Translations under genes and position numbers: made by a program
Part shown: piece after piece, positions 1 through 10,112 of the stretch
Position numbering within the stretch: the first letter of the stretch is position 1
Layout of the letters: the number at the start of each line of letters is the position of its first letter
Notes under the pieces: model-generated
What the model saw: the letters and a program-made list of their open reading frames with translations, nothing else
Told to the model about the DNA's origin: nothing
Database searches by the model: none
DNA from: Clavibacter zhangzhiyongii
GTDB taxonomy: Bacteria > Actinomycetota > Actinomycetes > Actinomycetales > Microbacteriaceae
Assembly (NCBI RefSeq): GCF_014775655.1
Contig: NZ_CP061274.1
Span: 2,728,001 to 2,792,000 of the forward strand
Direction of reading: 5' to 3'
DNA: 64,000 bases

Positions 1-913
1 CGGCGATGCGCGGGATCCCGTCGGCGTACCCGACCGGCACGAGCGCGAGCGTCGACGGACCGTCGGTGCGGTGGTCAAGCCCGTACGAGACCCCGTGCCC
101 GGCCTCGACGCGCTTGACGGAGACCACGTCGGCCTCGAGCGTCATCGCGGGGATGAGCCCGAGGTCGCGGCCGGAGCGGTCGTCGAACGGCGAGATGCCG
201 TAGACCGCGATGCCGAAGCGCACCATGTCGAAGTGCGCGGCGGGCAGGCGGATCCCCGCCGAGCTCGCCGCGAGGTGCTTCTCGGCCGGGCGCGCGCCCA
301 GCTCCTCGGCCACGCGGACCGCCTCGTGGAAGCGGGCGAGCGCGGCGTCGTCGTCCTCGGGCGAGGCGTCGGCGAGGTGCGACCAGAGCGCGTGCAGCGT
401 CAGCTCGCCGCCGGCGTCGGCGGCGACGGCCGCGCGCACGAGGTCGGGCCAGAGCTCGGGCGTGGCGCCGTTGCGGCTGAGGCCCGTGTCGGCCTTGAGG
501 TGCACGCGCGCGCGGATCCCCGTGGCGCGCCCCGCGGCCGCGATGCGCTCCAGCTCCCACAGCGCCGAGACCCCGAGGTCGATGCCCTCCTCGACCGCGA
601 CGCGGAAGTCGGTGTCGACCCCGTGCAGCCAGGCGAGGAGCCGGGCGTCGACGCCGGCCCGGCGGAGCTCGACCGCGGACGCGACGTCGAGCACCGCGAG
701 GCTCTCGGCGCCGGCTTCGAGGGCGGCGCGCGCGACCTGCAGGGCGCCGTGCCCGTACGCGTCGGCCTTCACAGCGACCATCGTGCGGGCGGGGGCGGCG
801 AGCGCGGCGAGCGCGCGGACGTTGTGGCGGATCGCGTCGAGGTCGATCACGGCGCGGCGGCCGGGCGCGACGGGGCCGGCCGGGGCGACGGCGGCGGATG
901 CGGGGTCGGTCAT
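1..913 (-). CDS. alr: Alanine racemase paralogue 1 (3' end cut by window)
   Basis: PLP-dependent fold-type III alanine racemase family; the family interconverts L- and D-alanine for peptidoglycan. The first 304 codons read continuously from ATG at 913 to the window edge, so the C-terminus is missing. Seen: the PLP-lysine motif VKADAYGHG (Lys49), HLKADTGLSRNG with the carboxylate-binding Arg, and VSYGLDHRT with the presumed catalytic Tyr. The T-Y that normally follows SYG is replaced by D-H, while the later GYADG tyrosine is kept. It overlaps the stop of the second racemase gene by ATGA, so the two are translationally coupled. It may be a second alanine racemase or one with altered substrate range. 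Confidence 0.93.
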   Translation of the reverse strand, partial: MTDPASAAVAPAGPVAPGRRAVIDLDAIRHNVRALAALAAPARTMVAVKADAYGHGALQVARAALEAGAESLAVLDVASAVELRRAGVDARLLAWLHGVDTDFRVAVEEGIDLGVSALWELERIAAAGRATGIRARVHLKADTGLSRNGATPELWPDLVRAAVAADAGGELTLHALWSHLADASPEDDDAALARFHEAVRVAEELGARPAEKHLAASSAGIRLPAAHFDMVRFGIAVYGISPFDDRSGRDLGLIPAMTLEADVVSVKRVEAGHGVSYGLDHRTDGPSTLALVPVGYADGIPRIA

Positions 914-2067
914 GCGGAGTGCCTCCGGGTGACGCGGCCGGCGACGCGCGTGACGATCTCGTAGCCGATGGTGCCGGTGGCCTCGGCCCACTCCTCCACG
1001 GAGGGGGCGCCGGCGGCGGGATCCCCGAACAGCACGGCGTCGTCGCCCACCGCCACGGGCCGGCCGTCGACGACGCCGTCGCCCACGTCGACCACGAACT
1101 GGTCCATGGCGATCCGGCCGCTCACGCGGAAGCGCGCCCCGTGGATCGCGACGGGCGCGCGGTTGCTCGCGAGCCGCGGGACGCCGTCGGCGAAGCCGAG
1201 CGAGACGAGCGCGAGGGTCGTGGCGCGGGCGGTGCGGTACGTGTAGCCGTAGGAGACGCCCGTGTCGGCGGGCACGCGCTTCACCGCGACGACGCTGCCG
1301 ACCAGGGTCATGGCGGGCACGAGGCCGAGGTCGGCGGACGTGACGCCGTCGAGCGGCGAGATGCCGTAGATCCCGATGCCGAGGCGCACCATGTCGAGGC
1401 GCGCCTCGGGCACGCGCAGGGCGCCGGCGGTGGCGGCGAGGTGGCGGATGCCCGGCTCGAGCCCGGCGGCGCGCACCACGTCGACGGCCGCGTGGAACGC
1501 CCGCACCTGCGCCTGGTCCTCGTCGGCGCCCGCGTTGGCGAGGTGGCTGAAGACGCCGTCGAGGCGGATCGCGCCCTCGCCGACCAGCCGCGCGACCTCC
1601 GCGACGACGCCCGGCCACTCGGCCGCCGTGACGCCGTTGCGGCCGAGGCCGGTGTCGACCTTGAGGTGCACGACCGCGGGACGGCCGAGGCGGCGTGCGG
1701 CGTCGGCGGCCTCGCGCACCTGGCGGAGGCTGCTGAGGCCGAGGTCGATGTCGTGCGCGATCGCGGTCGCGTAGTCGGCGCCGGGAGCGTGCATCCACGT
1801 GAGGATCGGCGCCTCGACGCCGGCGGCCCGCAGCGCGAGCGCCTCGCGGATGTCGACCACCCCGAGCCGGTCGGCGCCGCCGGCGAGCGCCGCGCGCGCC
1901 GACGCGAGCGCGCCGTGCCCGTAGCCGTCGGCCTTGACGACCGCCATCACGAGCGGCGCGCCCGTGGCGGCGCGCAGGGTGCGGACGTTCGCGGAGATCG
2001 CCCCGGTGTCGATGCGCGCCTCGCGGCGGAGGGCCGCGGGGACCTGGACGGTCGCCTCGTCGGTCAT
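910..2067 (-). CDS. alr: Alanine racemase paralogue 2
   Basis: 385 aa, the normal length for Alr. It supplies D-alanine for peptidoglycan by PLP chemistry in the cytosol. Seen: Lys45 in VKADGYGHG (Schiff base), Arg in DTGLGRNG, the catalytic-base Tyr273 in VSYGYTYRT, and the MDQ motif near 321. The usual GYADG is GFADG here. The start ATG overlaps the acpS stop (ATGA), placing it third in a glmS-acpS-alr-alr transcript. Two complete-looking Alr paralogues in tandem are unusual; the core motifs of this copy look closest to the canonical enzyme. Confidence 0.95.
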   Translation of the reverse strand: MTDEATVQVPAALRREARIDTGAISANVRTLRAATGAPLVMAVVKADGYGHGALASARAALAGGADRLGVVDIREALALRAAGVEAPILTWMHAPGADYATAIAHDIDLGLSSLRQVREAADAARRLGRPAVVHLKVDTGLGRNGVTAAEWPGVVAEVARLVGEGAIRLDGVFSHLANAGADEDQAQVRAFHAAVDVVRAAGLEPGIRHLAATAGALRVPEARLDMVRLGIGIYGISPLDGVTSADLGLVPAMTLVGSVVAVKRVPADTGVSYGYTYRTARATTLALVSLGFADGVPRLASNRAPVAIHGARFRVSGRIAMDQFVVDVGDGVVDGRPVAVGDDAVLFGDPAAGAPSVEEWAEATGTIGYEIVTRVAGRVTRRHSA

Positions 2068-2423
2068 GCGCCCTCCCCCTCGGCCACCACGAACGCGGTC
2101 GCGAGCCCCGCGTCGTGGCTCATGCTCAGGTGGATCCGCGTCACGCCCCGCTCGGAGGCGACGGCCGCGACGGCCCCGCGCACCACGAGGGACGGGTCGC
2201 CGTGGGCGTCGCGCACGACCTCCATGTCCTGCCAGCTGATGCCGCCGGGACCGCCGAGCGCCTTGATCAGCGCCTCCTTCGCGGCGAACCGCGCCGCCAG
2301 CGAGCGCGCGGGCAGGGACCGCTCGGCCGGCGCGAACAGGCGCGGCACGAGGCCCGGCGTCCGCTCGGCGCTGCGGGCGAAGCGCGCCACGTCGACCACG
2401 TCGACGCCGATGCCCCTGATCAC
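2064..2423 (-). CDS. acpS: Holo-[acyl-carrier-protein] synthase
   Basis: 119 aa AcpS-type 4'-phosphopantetheinyl transferase. It moves phosphopantetheine from CoA to a serine of acyl carrier protein, activating fatty acid synthesis. The N-terminal [12 protein letters not shown] motif carries the Mg-binding Asp, and the [11 protein letters not shown] helix carries the Glu-Lys pair of the active site. It starts with GTG, 10 nt after the glmS stop, and overlaps the downstream alr by 4 nt, so it is co-transcribed with both. The CoA it uses depends on the divergent coaA next door. Confidence 0.96.
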   Translation of the reverse strand: MIRGIGVDVVDVARFARSAERTPGLVPRLFAPAERSLPARSLAARFAAKEALIKALGGPGGISWQDMEVVRDAHGDPSLVVRGAVAAVASERGVTRIHLSMSHDAGLATAFVVAEGEGA

Positions 2424-2433
2424 GCGCGGCCGG

Positions 2434-4284
2434 TCACTCGACCGTGACGGACTTCGCCAGGTTGCGCGGCTGGTCGACGTCGAGGCCCTTGGCCGCCGCG
2501 AGCTCCATCGCGAAGATCTGGAGCGGCGTGACCGCGAGCAGCGGCTCGAACAGCGGCGCCGCGAGCGGGATCGGGATGACCTCGTCGGCGTGCGGCAGCA
2601 CGAACGCGTCGCCCTGCTCGGCGATCGCGATGACCCGGGCGCCGCGCGCGCGGATCTCCTCGATGTTGGAGATGACCTTCTTGTGCAGCGCGAGCTGGTG
2701 CGTGGGGCTCGGCACGATGACGAACACGGGCTGGCCCGGCTCGATGAGCGCGATGGGCCCGTGCTTGAGCTCGCCCGCGGCGAAGCCCTCCGCGTGGATG
2801 TAGGCGAGCTCCTTGAGCTTCAGCGCGCCTTCCAGCGCGACCGGGTAGCCGACGTTGCGGCCGAGGAAGAGCACCGCGCGGGTGTCGGCCATCCACTTGG
2901 CGAGCTGGCGGATGGTCTCGCCCTGCTCCACCACGGTGGCGAGCTTCTCCGGGATCGCGAGCAGCTCCTCGGTGTTCTCGACGATCTCCTCGGCCGACAG
3001 CGTGCCGCGGATGCGCGCGAGGTGCAGCCCGAACAGGTACAGCGCCGCGACCTGCGCGACGAACGCCTTGGTCGACGCGACGGCGACCTCGGGTCCGGCG
3101 TGCGTGTAGACGACGGCCTCCGACTCGCGCGGGATGGTCGCGCCCTGCGTGTTGCAGATGGAGAGGACGCGCGCGCCGGCCTCGCGGGCGTACCGGACGG
3201 CGAGGAGCGTGTCCATGGTCTCGCCGGACTGGCTGATGGAGATGACGAGCGTGGTCGCGTCGAGCACCGGGTCGCGGTAGCGGAACTCGTGCGCGAGCTC
3301 CACCTCGACGGGGACGCGCGCCCACTTCTCGAGGGCGTACTTGCCGAGGATCCCCGAGTACGCGGCCGTGCCGCACGCGACGATGACGATGCGCGAGATG
3401 TCCGCGAGGTCGACCTCGCCGATCGCGTCGAGGTCGGGCAGCACCACGACGCCGTCGACGATGCGGCCGCGGAGCGTGTTCGCCACCGCGTCCGGGCCCT
3501 CGCTGATCTCCTTCGCCATGAAGCTCGACCAGCCGCCCTTCTCGCTGGCGGAGGCGTCCCAGGCGATCTCGAACTCGTGCGTCTCGACGGGCGCGCCGTG
3601 GAAGTCGGTGACGGTGACAGAGTCGGGCCGGATGGCGACCATCTGGTCCTGGCCGATCGCGACCGCGCGGCGCGTGAACTCCACGAACGCGGCGACGTCG
3701 GATCCGAGGAAGTTCTCGCCCTCGCCGAGGCCGATGACGAGCGGGGAGTTGCGGCGGGCGCCGACCACGAGGCCGGGCTGGTCGCGGTGAACGGCGAGGA
3801 GCGTGAACGCGCCCTCGAGCCGGCTCACGGTGTTGCGGAACGCCTGCTCGAGGTCCTGCGTGATGCCGTACTCGCGGCCGAGCAGCTGGGCCGCGACCTC
3901 GGTGTCGGTGTCGCTGTGGAACTCGTAGCCGTCAGCGAGGAGGTCGTCCTTGAGCTCCGCGAAGTTCTCGATGATGCCGTTGTGGATGAGCGCGAGCCTG
4001 CCCTCGTCGCCGAGGTGCGGGTGCGCGTTGCGGTCGGTGGGACCGCCGTGCGTCGCCCAGCGCGTGTGGCCGATGCCGGTGGATCCGTTCGGCAGCGGCG
4101 ACGCCTCGAGGTCCTCGAGGAGCCGGTCGAGCTTGCCGGCGCGCTTGCGGACCCCCAGCGTGCCGTCGGCGTCGAGCACCGCGACCCCCGCGGAGTCGTA
4201 CCCGCGGTACTCCAGCCTCCGCAGCCCTCCGAGGAGGACCTCGAGGCTCCTGGCCTCACCGACGTAACCCACGATTCCGCACAT
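2434..4284 (-). CDS. glmS: Glutamine--fructose-6-phosphate aminotransferase (isomerizing)
   Basis: 616 aa, the normal family length. It makes glucosamine-6-phosphate from fructose-6-phosphate and glutamine, the first committed step to UDP-GlcNAc. I chose ATG 4284 because it puts the nucleophile at Cys2 (MCGIVGYVG); any upstream start would bury that cysteine and inactivate the N-terminal glutaminase. The order is an Ntn glutaminase domain (about 1-220), two SIS sugar-isomerase domains, and the active-site motif AAGELKHGP near the end. First gene of a glmS-acpS-alr-alr minus-strand unit. A TAAACT box 8 nt upstream suggests a very short or absent 5' UTR, and no glmS ribozyme-like leader fits in the 100-bp gap. 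Confidence 0.97.
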   Translation of the reverse strand: MCGIVGYVGEARSLEVLLGGLRRLEYRGYDSAGVAVLDADGTLGVRKRAGKLDRLLEDLEASPLPNGSTGIGHTRWATHGGPTDRNAHPHLGDEGRLALIHNGIIENFAELKDDLLADGYEFHSDTDTEVAAQLLGREYGITQDLEQAFRNTVSRLEGAFTLLAVHRDQPGLVVGARRNSPLVIGLGEGENFLGSDVAAFVEFTRRAVAIGQDQMVAIRPDSVTVTDFHGAPVETHEFEIAWDASASEKGGWSSFMAKEISEGPDAVANTLRGRIVDGVVVLPDLDAIGEVDLADISRIVIVACGTAAYSGILGKYALEKWARVPVEVELAHEFRYRDPVLDATTLVISISQSGETMDTLLAVRYAREAGARVLSICNTQGATIPRESEAVVYTHAGPEVAVASTKAFVAQVAALYLFGLHLARIRGTLSAEEIVENTEELLAIPEKLATVVEQGETIRQLAKWMADTRAVLFLGRNVGYPVALEGALKLKELAYIHAEGFAAGELKHGPIALIEPGQPVFVIVPSPTHQLALHKKVISNIEEIRARGARVIAIAEQGDAFVLPHADEVIPIPLAAPLFEPLLAVTPLQIFAMELAAAKGLDVDQPRNLAKSVTVE

Positions 4285-4384
4285 GGGGCCCGAGTTTACC
4301 GTCGGCGATCCCGGATCCCCTGCGCGGCCCGTGCGCCGGGCGCGCCCCGCCGACCGGCCGACCCGCCCGTAGGATCGATGGGAC
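4285..4384. promoter_or_regulatory. Divergent glmS/coaA promoter region
   Basis: 100-bp gap between two divergent genes. On the minus strand a TAAACT -10-like box (plus 4293-4298) ends 8 nt before the glmS ATG. On the plus strand TAGGAT (4370-4375) ends 9 nt before the coaA ATG. Neither gene has a clear Shine-Dalgarno, so both are probably transcribed leaderless or nearly so. Confidence 0.55.
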
Positions 4385-5344
4385 ATGCCAGACACCGCGA
4401 CGGGATCCCCGACGAGCCACGCCCACGTCTCCCCCTTCGTGGAGATCGCCCGCGCCGACTGGGCCGCCCTCGCCCCGGCCACGCAGCTCCCGCTCCGCGA
4501 GACCGAGCTCGTGCAGCTGCGCGGCATCGGCGACCGGCTCGACATGCGCGAGGTGGAGGACGTCTACCTCCCGCTCAGCCGGCTGCTCAACCTCTACGTC
4601 TCCGGCACCAAGAAGCTGCACCGCGAGACGAGCGCGTTCCTCGGCGAGCGCGCCAAGAGCACGCCGTTCGTCATCGGCGTCGCCGGATCCGTGGCCGTCG
4701 GCAAGTCGACCGTCGCGCGCCTGCTGCGCGAGATGCTGGCGCGCTGGGACGACACCCCGCGCGTCGAGCTCGTGACCACGGACGGCTTCCTGCACCCGAA
4801 CGCCGAGCTCGAGCGCCGCGGCCTGATGGAGCGGAAGGGCTTCCCCGAGTCGTACGACCGGCGGGCGCTCCTGCGGTTCGTCACCCAGGTGAAGAGCGGC
4901 GTGCCCGAGGTGCGCGCGCCGTTCTACTCGCACCTCGCGTACGACATCGTGCCGGGCGCCGAGGTCGTGGTCCGGCAGCCGGACGTGCTGATCATCGAGG
5001 GCCTCAACGTGCTGCAGCCGGCCGCGTCGGGCGCGAAGCTCGCGGTCAGCGACCTCTTCGACTTCTCGATCTACGTCGACGCCCGCACGCACGACATCGC
5101 GCAGTGGTACGAGGAGCGGTTCCTGAGCCTCCAGCAGGGCGCCTTCAGCAACCCGCGCTCCTACTTCCACCGCTACGCGGACCTCAGCCGCGACGAGGCG
5201 GTGGCGCACGCGCGGCGGATCTGGTCGAGCATCAACGAGCCGAACCTCGAGCAGAACATCCGCCCGACCCGGTCGCGGGCGACGCTCGTGCTGCGCAAGG
5301 GCCCGGACCACTCGGTCACGAGCGTGGCGCTCCGCAAGCTCTGA
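4385..5344 (+). CDS. coaA: Pantothenate kinase, type I
   Basis: 319 aa bacterial type I CoaA. It phosphorylates pantothenate with ATP, the first and regulated step of CoA synthesis. The P-loop GSVAVGKST lies at 101-109 and is followed by the DGFLHPN and SYD substrate-binding segments typical of the family. The length matches other CoaA proteins. Divergent from glmS; it ends 45 bp before the convergent glmM stop. Sitting beside acpS, which consumes CoA, is a common actinobacterial arrangement. Confidence 0.96.
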   Translation: MPDTATGSPTSHAHVSPFVEIARADWAALAPATQLPLRETELVQLRGIGDRLDMREVEDVYLPLSRLLNLYVSGTKKLHRETSAFLGERAKSTPFVIGVAGSVAVGKSTVARLLREMLARWDDTPRVELVTTDGFLHPNAELERRGLMERKGFPESYDRRALLRFVTQVKSGVPEVRAPFYSHLAYDIVPGAEVVVRQPDVLIIEGLNVLQPAASGAKLAVSDLFDFSIYVDARTHDIAQWYEERFLSLQQGAFSNPRSYFHRYADLSRDEAVAHARRIWSSINEPNLEQNIRPTRSRATLVLRKGPDHSVTSVALRKL

Positions 5345-5389
5345 GGCCGGCCGGGTCCGCCCGACGGCGACGCGCCAGATGGCCAGCCG

Positions 5390-6739
5390 CTAGATGGCGA
5401 GGCGCTCCGTGACCAACGCGGCGAGCTCCTCGGCGTGACGCTCGGCGGTCGCCTGGTCGGCGGCCTCGACCATCACGCGGATCATCGGCTCGGTGCCCGA
5501 TGCGCGCATGAGGATGCGGCCGGTGTCGCCGAGCTCCGCCTCCGCGCGCGCGACCGCGGCGTTCAGCTCGGCGTCGTCGCCGACGCGCTCGCGGTCGACG
5601 CCGCGGACGTTGATCATCACCTGCGGGTAGACGGTCATGACCGAGGCGAGCTCCTGGAGGCTCTTGCCGGTCGCGGCCATCTCGCCGAGCAGCTGGATGC
5701 CCGTGAGGATCCCGTCGCCGGTCGTCGCGTGCTCCGCGATGACGAGGTGGCCGGACTGCTCGCCGCCGAGGGAGTAGCCGCCCTCGTTCATGGCCTCGAG
5801 CACGTAGCGGTCGCCGACGCGCGTCTGCAGCACGGTGATGTCGTTCTCGGCCATCGCGATGCGGAGGCCGAGGTTGCTCATGACCGTGGCCACGAGGGTG
5901 CGCTCGGCGAGGAGCCCGCGGCGGGCCATGGAGAGCGCGAGCACGGCCATGATCTGGTCGCCGTCGATGACGGCGCCCGTGTGGTCGACCGCGAGGCAGC
6001 GGTCGGCGTCGCCGTCGTGCGCGATGCCCACGTCGGCGCCGTGCCGGAGGACGGCCTCGGCGAGCAGGTCGAGGTGCGTGGACCCGACCCGGTCGTTGAT
6101 GTTCATGCCGTCGGGGTCGTTGCCGATGACGGTGACGCGGGCACCCGCGTCGGTGAAGACCTCGGGGCTGATGCCGGCGGCGGCGCCGTGCGCGCAGTCG
6201 AGGACCACGTGGATCCCGTCGAGCCGGTGCTGCAGCGCGCCGAGCAGGTGGAGGACGTAGCGGTCCTCGGCGTCGGCGAAGCGGCGGATGCGGCCGACGT
6301 CGGCTCCCGTGGGGAGCAGGACGGGCTCGCTGAGCTGCGCCTCGATGCGGTCCTCGAGCTCGTCGGCGAGCTTCCGTCCGCCCGCGGCGAAGAACTTGAT
6401 CCCGTTGTCGGGTGCGGGGTTGTGCGACGCGGAGATCATCACGCCGAAGTCGGCGTCGAAGTCCGCGATGAGGTACGCCGTGGCCGGCGTCGGGATGACC
6501 CCGGCGTCGAACACGTCGACGCCGGAGCTCGCGAGGCCGGCGGCCACGGCCGCCGCGATGAACTCGCCGGACACCCGGGGATCCCGGGCGACGACCGCGA
6601 CGGGTCGTCGTCCGGAGTCCCGGGCGTCCTGGCCGAGCACATGCGCGGCGGCCTGGGCCAGGCGCAGGGCGAGGTCCGCGGTGATGGTCTCGCCGTTGGC
6701 GAGTCCGCGGACGCCGTCCGTGCCGAAGAGCCGGGGCAT
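5390..6739 (-). CDS. glmM: Phosphoglucosamine mutase
   Basis: 449 aa. It converts glucosamine-6-phosphate to glucosamine-1-phosphate, the step after GlmS on the way to UDP-GlcNAc. The phosphoserine loop ISASHNP (Ser105), the metal loop DGDADR, the sugar loop GGEQSGH and the C-terminal phosphate loop [12 protein letters not shown] are all intact. It starts 23 nt after rpsI, so it is the distal gene of an rplM-rpsI-glmM operon that couples wall precursor supply to ribosome synthesis. Confidence 0.97.
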   Translation of the reverse strand: MPRLFGTDGVRGLANGETITADLALRLAQAAAHVLGQDARDSGRRPVAVVARDPRVSGEFIAAAVAAGLASSGVDVFDAGVIPTPATAYLIADFDADFGVMISASHNPAPDNGIKFFAAGGRKLADELEDRIEAQLSEPVLLPTGADVGRIRRFADAEDRYVLHLLGALQHRLDGIHVVLDCAHGAAAGISPEVFTDAGARVTVIGNDPDGMNINDRVGSTHLDLLAEAVLRHGADVGIAHDGDADRCLAVDHTGAVIDGDQIMAVLALSMARRGLLAERTLVATVMSNLGLRIAMAENDITVLQTRVGDRYVLEAMNEGGYSLGGEQSGHLVIAEHATTGDGILTGIQLLGEMAATGKSLQELASVMTVYPQVMINVRGVDRERVGDDAELNAAVARAEAELGDTGRILMRASGTEPMIRVMVEAADQATAERHAEELAALVTERLAI

Positions 6740-6762
6740 GGCTGCCGGTGTGCCCGAGCGCC

Positions 6763-7248
6763 TTAGCGCTTCGAGAACTGGGGCGCCTTGCGGGCCTTCT
6801 TGAGTCCGGCCTTCTTGCGCTCCTTGACGCGCGCGTCGCGGCTGAGGAAGCCGTTCTTCTTCAGCACGGCGCGGTTGTTCTCCTCGTCGATCTCGTTGAG
6901 GGCGCGGGCGATGCCGAGGCGCAGGGCGCCGGCCTGGCCGGAGGGGCCGCCGCCGGAGATGCGCGCGACGACGTCGTAGCTGCCGAGGAGGTCGAGCACC
7001 TTGAACGGGTCGTTCACGAGCTGCTGGTGCAGCTTGTTGGGGAAGTAGTCCGCGAACTCACGGCCGTTGACCGTGATCGAGCCGGAGCCGGGGACGAGGC
7101 GCACGCGGGCGATGGCCTGCTTGCGTCGTCCGACGGCGCCGCCGGACACGTTGAGGACCGCGCGGGGGGCCTTGGGGGCCTCCTCGTTCGGGGTCTCGGT
7201 CGAGAAGCTCTCGGGAGCCACGTCGAGGGAGTCTGAGATCTGAGCCAC
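6763..7248 (-). CDS. rpsI: 30S ribosomal protein S9
   Basis: 161 aa. S9 contacts the 16S rRNA head, with its C-terminal tail reaching the P-site tRNA; the SKR end is conserved. The core begins about residue 35 ([12 protein letters not shown]); the first ~35 residues are an acidic extension absent from the roughly 130-aa short form. It starts with GTG. It lies 50 nt downstream of rplM in the standard rplM-rpsI pair. Confidence 0.97.
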   Translation of the reverse strand: MAQISDSLDVAPESFSTETPNEEAPKAPRAVLNVSGGAVGRRKQAIARVRLVPGSGSITVNGREFADYFPNKLHQQLVNDPFKVLDLLGSYDVVARISGGGPSGQAGALRLGIARALNEIDEENNRAVLKKNGFLSRDARVKERKKAGLKKARKAPQFSKR

Positions 7249-7298
7249 TGGGTTCGATTCCTTCTGAGGTCTTTGGTCGTCGCTGTCGGCAGCCGGAG

Positions 7299-7745
7299 CT
7301 ACTGAGCGACCTGGCCGAGGGTGTACGGGGTGGGCTGCTGAGCAGCGTGGGGGTGCTCGGGGCCCGCGTAGACCTTGAGCTTCTTCAGCTGCGCCGCACC
7401 CAGCGAGTTCTTCGGCAGCATGCCGCGGATGGCCTTCTCGACCGCGCGCGTCGGGTGCTTCTCGAGCATCTCGACGTAGGTGGTGGCCGTGAGGCCGCCC
7501 GGGTAGCCGGAGTGGCGGTAGGCCAGCTTCTTCTCGAGCTTCTGGCCCGTGAGCGCCACCTTCTCGGCGTTGACGATGATGACGAAGTCGCCCATGTCCA
7601 TGTGGGGGGCGAACGTGGCCTTGTGCTTGCCGCGCAGGAGCGTGGCGGCGTGGCTGGCGAGACGGCCGAGGACGATGTCCGTGGCGTCGATGACGACCCA
7701 GTCGTGCTGGACCTCACTGGCCTTGGGGGAATAGGTGCGCGTCAT
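7299..7745 (-). CDS. rplM: 50S ribosomal protein L13
   Basis: 148 aa. L13 is an early-assembly protein of the large subunit. I chose ATG 7745 ([12 protein letters not shown]), which gives the standard N-terminus; in-frame codons upstream to about 7904 are leader sequence. Motifs [15 protein letters not shown] and GMLPKNSLG are standard. First gene of rplM-rpsI-glmM, preceded by a ~120-nt leader and a well-formed promoter at 7876-7904. Confidence 0.97.
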   Translation of the reverse strand: MTRTYSPKASEVQHDWVVIDATDIVLGRLASHAATLLRGKHKATFAPHMDMGDFVIIVNAEKVALTGQKLEKKLAYRHSGYPGGLTATTYVEMLEKHPTRAVEKAIRGMLPKNSLGAAQLKKLKVYAGPEHPHAAQQPTPYTLGQVAQ

Positions 7746-7875
7746 TGATCTGACTGCCTTCTTTTCGAGGTGAGATGGTCGTGGATCCCGCTCCGTGGGC
7801 GTTCTGACGAGAACGCATCCGGTGGAGGGCTCAACCTTGTACGTCGTCGCACGCAGGCGTGCAGACAACCGGTTC

Positions 7876-7904
7876 AGAGTACGCGATCGGAGCGGATCAG
7901 GCAA
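7876..7904 (-). promoter_or_regulatory. Promoter of rplM-rpsI-glmM
   Basis: Read on the minus strand: -35 TTGCCT (plus 7899-7904), 17-nt spacer, -10 TACTCT (7876-7881). Transcription would begin near 7868, giving about a 120-nt leader. The -35 overlaps the truA 3' end. An AACCGGTT palindrome (7867-7874) lies at the predicted start. The -10 hexamer is identical to that of infA. Confidence 0.7.
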
Positions 7905-8886
7905 TCCCGGGCGTGTCGGCCATCCGTGCGAGGTCGCTCGCGGCCTCCTCGGCGCTCGCGGCGAGCGAATCCACCTCGTGCGCCCCGCGCCGGTTGCGGG
8001 TGATCGCGTTGCGCGCCTCGAGCTCCTCGTCGGCCGGGTAGCCGACCCGCTCGAGCACGAGGCCGCGGGCGGGCATCACGGTGAACTCGCTCGTGCGCTC
8101 GCGCACCTCGAGCAGCTCGCGGAGCCGCGCCACCGTGGCCCGGCCCGACGCCGCCGCGACGCACGCGCCGACGAGCGCCCGGACCATGCTGTGGCAGAAC
8201 GCGTCGGCGCGCACCACGGCCTCGAGGGCGCCGTCGGCTGTCCGCGTCCAGGTCAGCTCCTGCAGCGTGCGGATGGTGGATGCGCCCTCCCGGGGCTTGC
8301 AGTACGCCGCGAAGTCGTGGAGGCCGAGCAGCGCGTCGGCCGCCTGCTGCAGCACGTCGGCGTCGAGGGCCATGGGGACCTCGACCGTGCGGTGCCGCTG
8401 GAGCGGGTCGCGCGGGCCCGAGGCGTCGGCGATCCGGTAGCGGTACGCCCGCCAGGTGGCGGAGAAGCGCGCGTCGAAGCCGTCGGGCGCGGGGGCGCAC
8501 GCCAGCACCACCACGTCGGAGCGCGCGCCGAGGACGCCGTTCAGCCGGCGGGCCAGGGCGGGAGCGGCGCGCTCCACGGAGGGCTCGTGCGGCGCCTCCC
8601 CCGCGGCCGCCTCCGCCGCGCGGCCGCGGGGCGGGCGGTCGAGGGACGCGACCTGCGCGTCCGAGAGGTCCAGGTGCGCGACCTGCCCGGTCGCGTGCAC
8701 GCCCGCGTCCGTGCGACCCGCGACGACCAGGGTCGGGGCGGGCGGCGTGCGGGCGAGCAGCTGCGCGAGGGCGTCCTCGAGGACGCCCTGCACCGTGCGC
8801 AGGCCGGGCTGCTTGGCCCAGCCCGCGAACCCGGTGCCGTCGTAGGCGACGTCGAGGCGGACGCGCGCGCCGCCGTCCCCGCTCAC
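7897..8886 (-). CDS. truA: tRNA pseudouridine synthase A
   Basis: 329 aa. It isomerises uridines 38-40 in the tRNA anticodon stem. Catalytic Asp60 lies in [10 protein letters not shown], and [13 protein letters not shown] near the start is the family signature. It is longer than the usual ~270 aa because of an insert at about 75-105 (proline-, arginine- and alanine-rich) and a C-terminal extension after ~290. GTG start at 8886; no ATG gives a full N-terminus. It lies between the GNAT gene and rplM in the common L17-TruA-L13 neighbourhood. Confidence 0.94.
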   Translation of the reverse strand: MSGDGGARVRLDVAYDGTGFAGWAKQPGLRTVQGVLEDALAQLLARTPPAPTLVVAGRTDAGVHATGQVAHLDLSDAQVASLDRPPRGRAAEAAAGEAPHEPSVERAAPALARRLNGVLGARSDVVVLACAPAPDGFDARFSATWRAYRYRIADASGPRDPLQRHRTVEVPMALDADVLQQAADALLGLHDFAAYCKPREGASTIRTLQELTWTRTADGALEAVVRADAFCHSMVRALVGACVAAASGRATVARLRELLEVRERTSEFTVMPARGLVLERVGYPADEELEARNAITRNRRGAHEVDSLAASAEEAASDLARMADTPGIA

Positions 8887-8916
8887 GAGGCGGAGCCGCT
8901 CATCGGGCGGATCCGC

Positions 8917-10008
8917 TCATCGCTCCGGGGTCGACCGCGGACGGGTCGTGCCGACCTCGCGCTCGTGCACGGCGGTGCGGCTGGCCTGCGTGAAGCCGAG
9001 GTGCTCGTAGAGGTCGAGCGCGCCTGTGGGGCTGTCGGAGTCCACGTCGAGCACCGCGCGCTGCAGTCCCTCGGCGCGGAAGCCCGCGAGCGACGCCGAC
9101 AGGAGCGCCTGCGCGAGCCGGCGCCCGCGGAACTCGCGGCGCACGCCGACGAGGCCGATGTAGCCCGAGGTGTAGCCCGCGGCCTCCCAGTCGTCCGGGG
9201 ACACCTCGGCCATGGCGAAGCCCGCGACGACCGCGTCCTCGTCGTCGCCCGTCACCGCGATGACGGACAGGTCGCCGCGCGCGGTCGGCAGCGACAGGAA
9301 GGCGTCCCACCGCTCGACGCTGACGGGCTCGGATCCCCAGTGGTCGCGGAACACCTCGTTCTTGGCCTGACGGGTGCGCTCCCACCACTCCCGCGTCACG
9401 GGGACGAGGCGCAGCCCCTCCGGGACGGGGACCTCGGGGAGGTCGGCGGCGAGGTCGCGGTGCATCTCGATGAAGTAGCGGCTGACCGTGAAGCCGCGCG
9501 ACGCGAGCAGCGCCGCGGCGCCAGCGGAGTCGGCCTGCGTCTCGGTGGTCATGCGCGTCGGGACGGGACCCTCGACGTGCTCGGCGGGCTGCGCGGTGGC
9601 GAGCTTCGCGGTGGCGCGCGCGACCTGCCAGTCGAGGAGGCGCGCGCCGATGCCGGTGCGGCGGAGGTCGGGCCGGACGCCGCCCGAGATGTCGGCGCGG
9701 ACGACGGACTCGTCGTCGGGCTTCACGATCGCGTGGCCTTCCGCGGCGAGGCGGCCGTCGGCGTCGACCGCGACGATCCCGTCACGCGCCACGTCGACGT
9801 AGGAGAAGCCGAGCGCCATCTCGATCTCCTCGCGCGCCGCCCGGTACTCCGGGTGGTCGGCGTCGGCGATGGCGCTCTGCAGCTCCACGAGCGCGTCGAC
9901 GTCGTCGAGCGACATGGCGCGCCAGGTGATGCCGTCGGGGCCCTCGGGGAGCGGGATCGGGGCGGTGGTGGATGCGTCGTCCGGCATGGTCGTGCTGCTG
10001 TCGGTCAT
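8917..10008 (-). CDS. Double-domain GNAT N-acetyltransferase
   Basis: 363 aa with two GNAT folds in tandem. The N-terminal copy is about 28-165, with acetyl-CoA loop RRTGIGARLLDW. The C-terminal copy is about 190-350, with loop RGRRLAQALLSASL and the late motif DLYEHLGF. The two-domain layout and length resemble mycothiol synthase MshD and other actinobacterial double-GNAT proteins; the substrate cannot be read from the sequence. It appears to be a single gene with its own leaderless promoter, placed between rplQ and truA where most relatives have nothing. Confidence 0.85.
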   Translation of the reverse strand: MTDSSTTMPDDASTTAPIPLPEGPDGITWRAMSLDDVDALVELQSAIADADHPEYRAAREEIEMALGFSYVDVARDGIVAVDADGRLAAEGHAIVKPDDESVVRADISGGVRPDLRRTGIGARLLDWQVARATAKLATAQPAEHVEGPVPTRMTTETQADSAGAAALLASRGFTVSRYFIEMHRDLAADLPEVPVPEGLRLVPVTREWWERTRQAKNEVFRDHWGSEPVSVERWDAFLSLPTARGDLSVIAVTGDDEDAVVAGFAMAEVSPDDWEAAGYTSGYIGLVGVRREFRGRRLAQALLSASLAGFRAEGLQRAVLDVDSDSPTGALDLYEHLGFTQASRTAVHEREVGTTRPRSTPER

Positions 10009-10014
10009 CCGTCC

Positions 10015-10020
10015 AGGGTA
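10015..10020 (-). promoter_or_regulatory. Leaderless -10 box for the GNAT gene
   Basis: Minus-strand TACCCT, 6 nt before the ATG at 10008; no Shine-Dalgarno is present. It matches the TANNNT-6-start pattern seen at seven other genes here. Confidence 0.6.
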
Positions 10021-10064
10021 CCGGGGCGCTGACGGCGTCTCCTCGGCCGGCGGTCGGACGCACG

Positions 10065-10097
10065 AGAGCCCCCGTCGCGCAGGGCGGCGGGGGCTCT
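10065..10097 (-). terminator. Hairpin after rplQ
   Basis: Inverted repeat with a 14-bp stem (one G-T pair) and 5-nt loop, 15 nt after the rplQ stop. There is no U-tract on the minus strand, but the strong GC stem at the end of the rpsM-rpsK-rpoA-rplQ block makes termination likely. Confidence 0.7.
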
Positions 10098-10112
10098 TGG
10101 ACGGTGCGGGTG

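Noticed and set aside
2434-4384. glmS ribozyme in the glmS leader
   Set aside because: Only 100 nt separate glmS and coaA, with a -10-like box 8 nt before the start; no room for the element.
4285-4545. Upstream extension of glmS to 4545
   Set aside because: It would place 87 residues before the nucleophile Cys2, which must follow the initiator Met.
898-5412. A 1504-codon open frame on the plus strand
   Set aside because: It runs antisense through alr, acpS and glmS and out of frame with coaA. Its translation is rich in A, G, R, D and V with no motifs; it is a by-product of high GC in the opposite strand.
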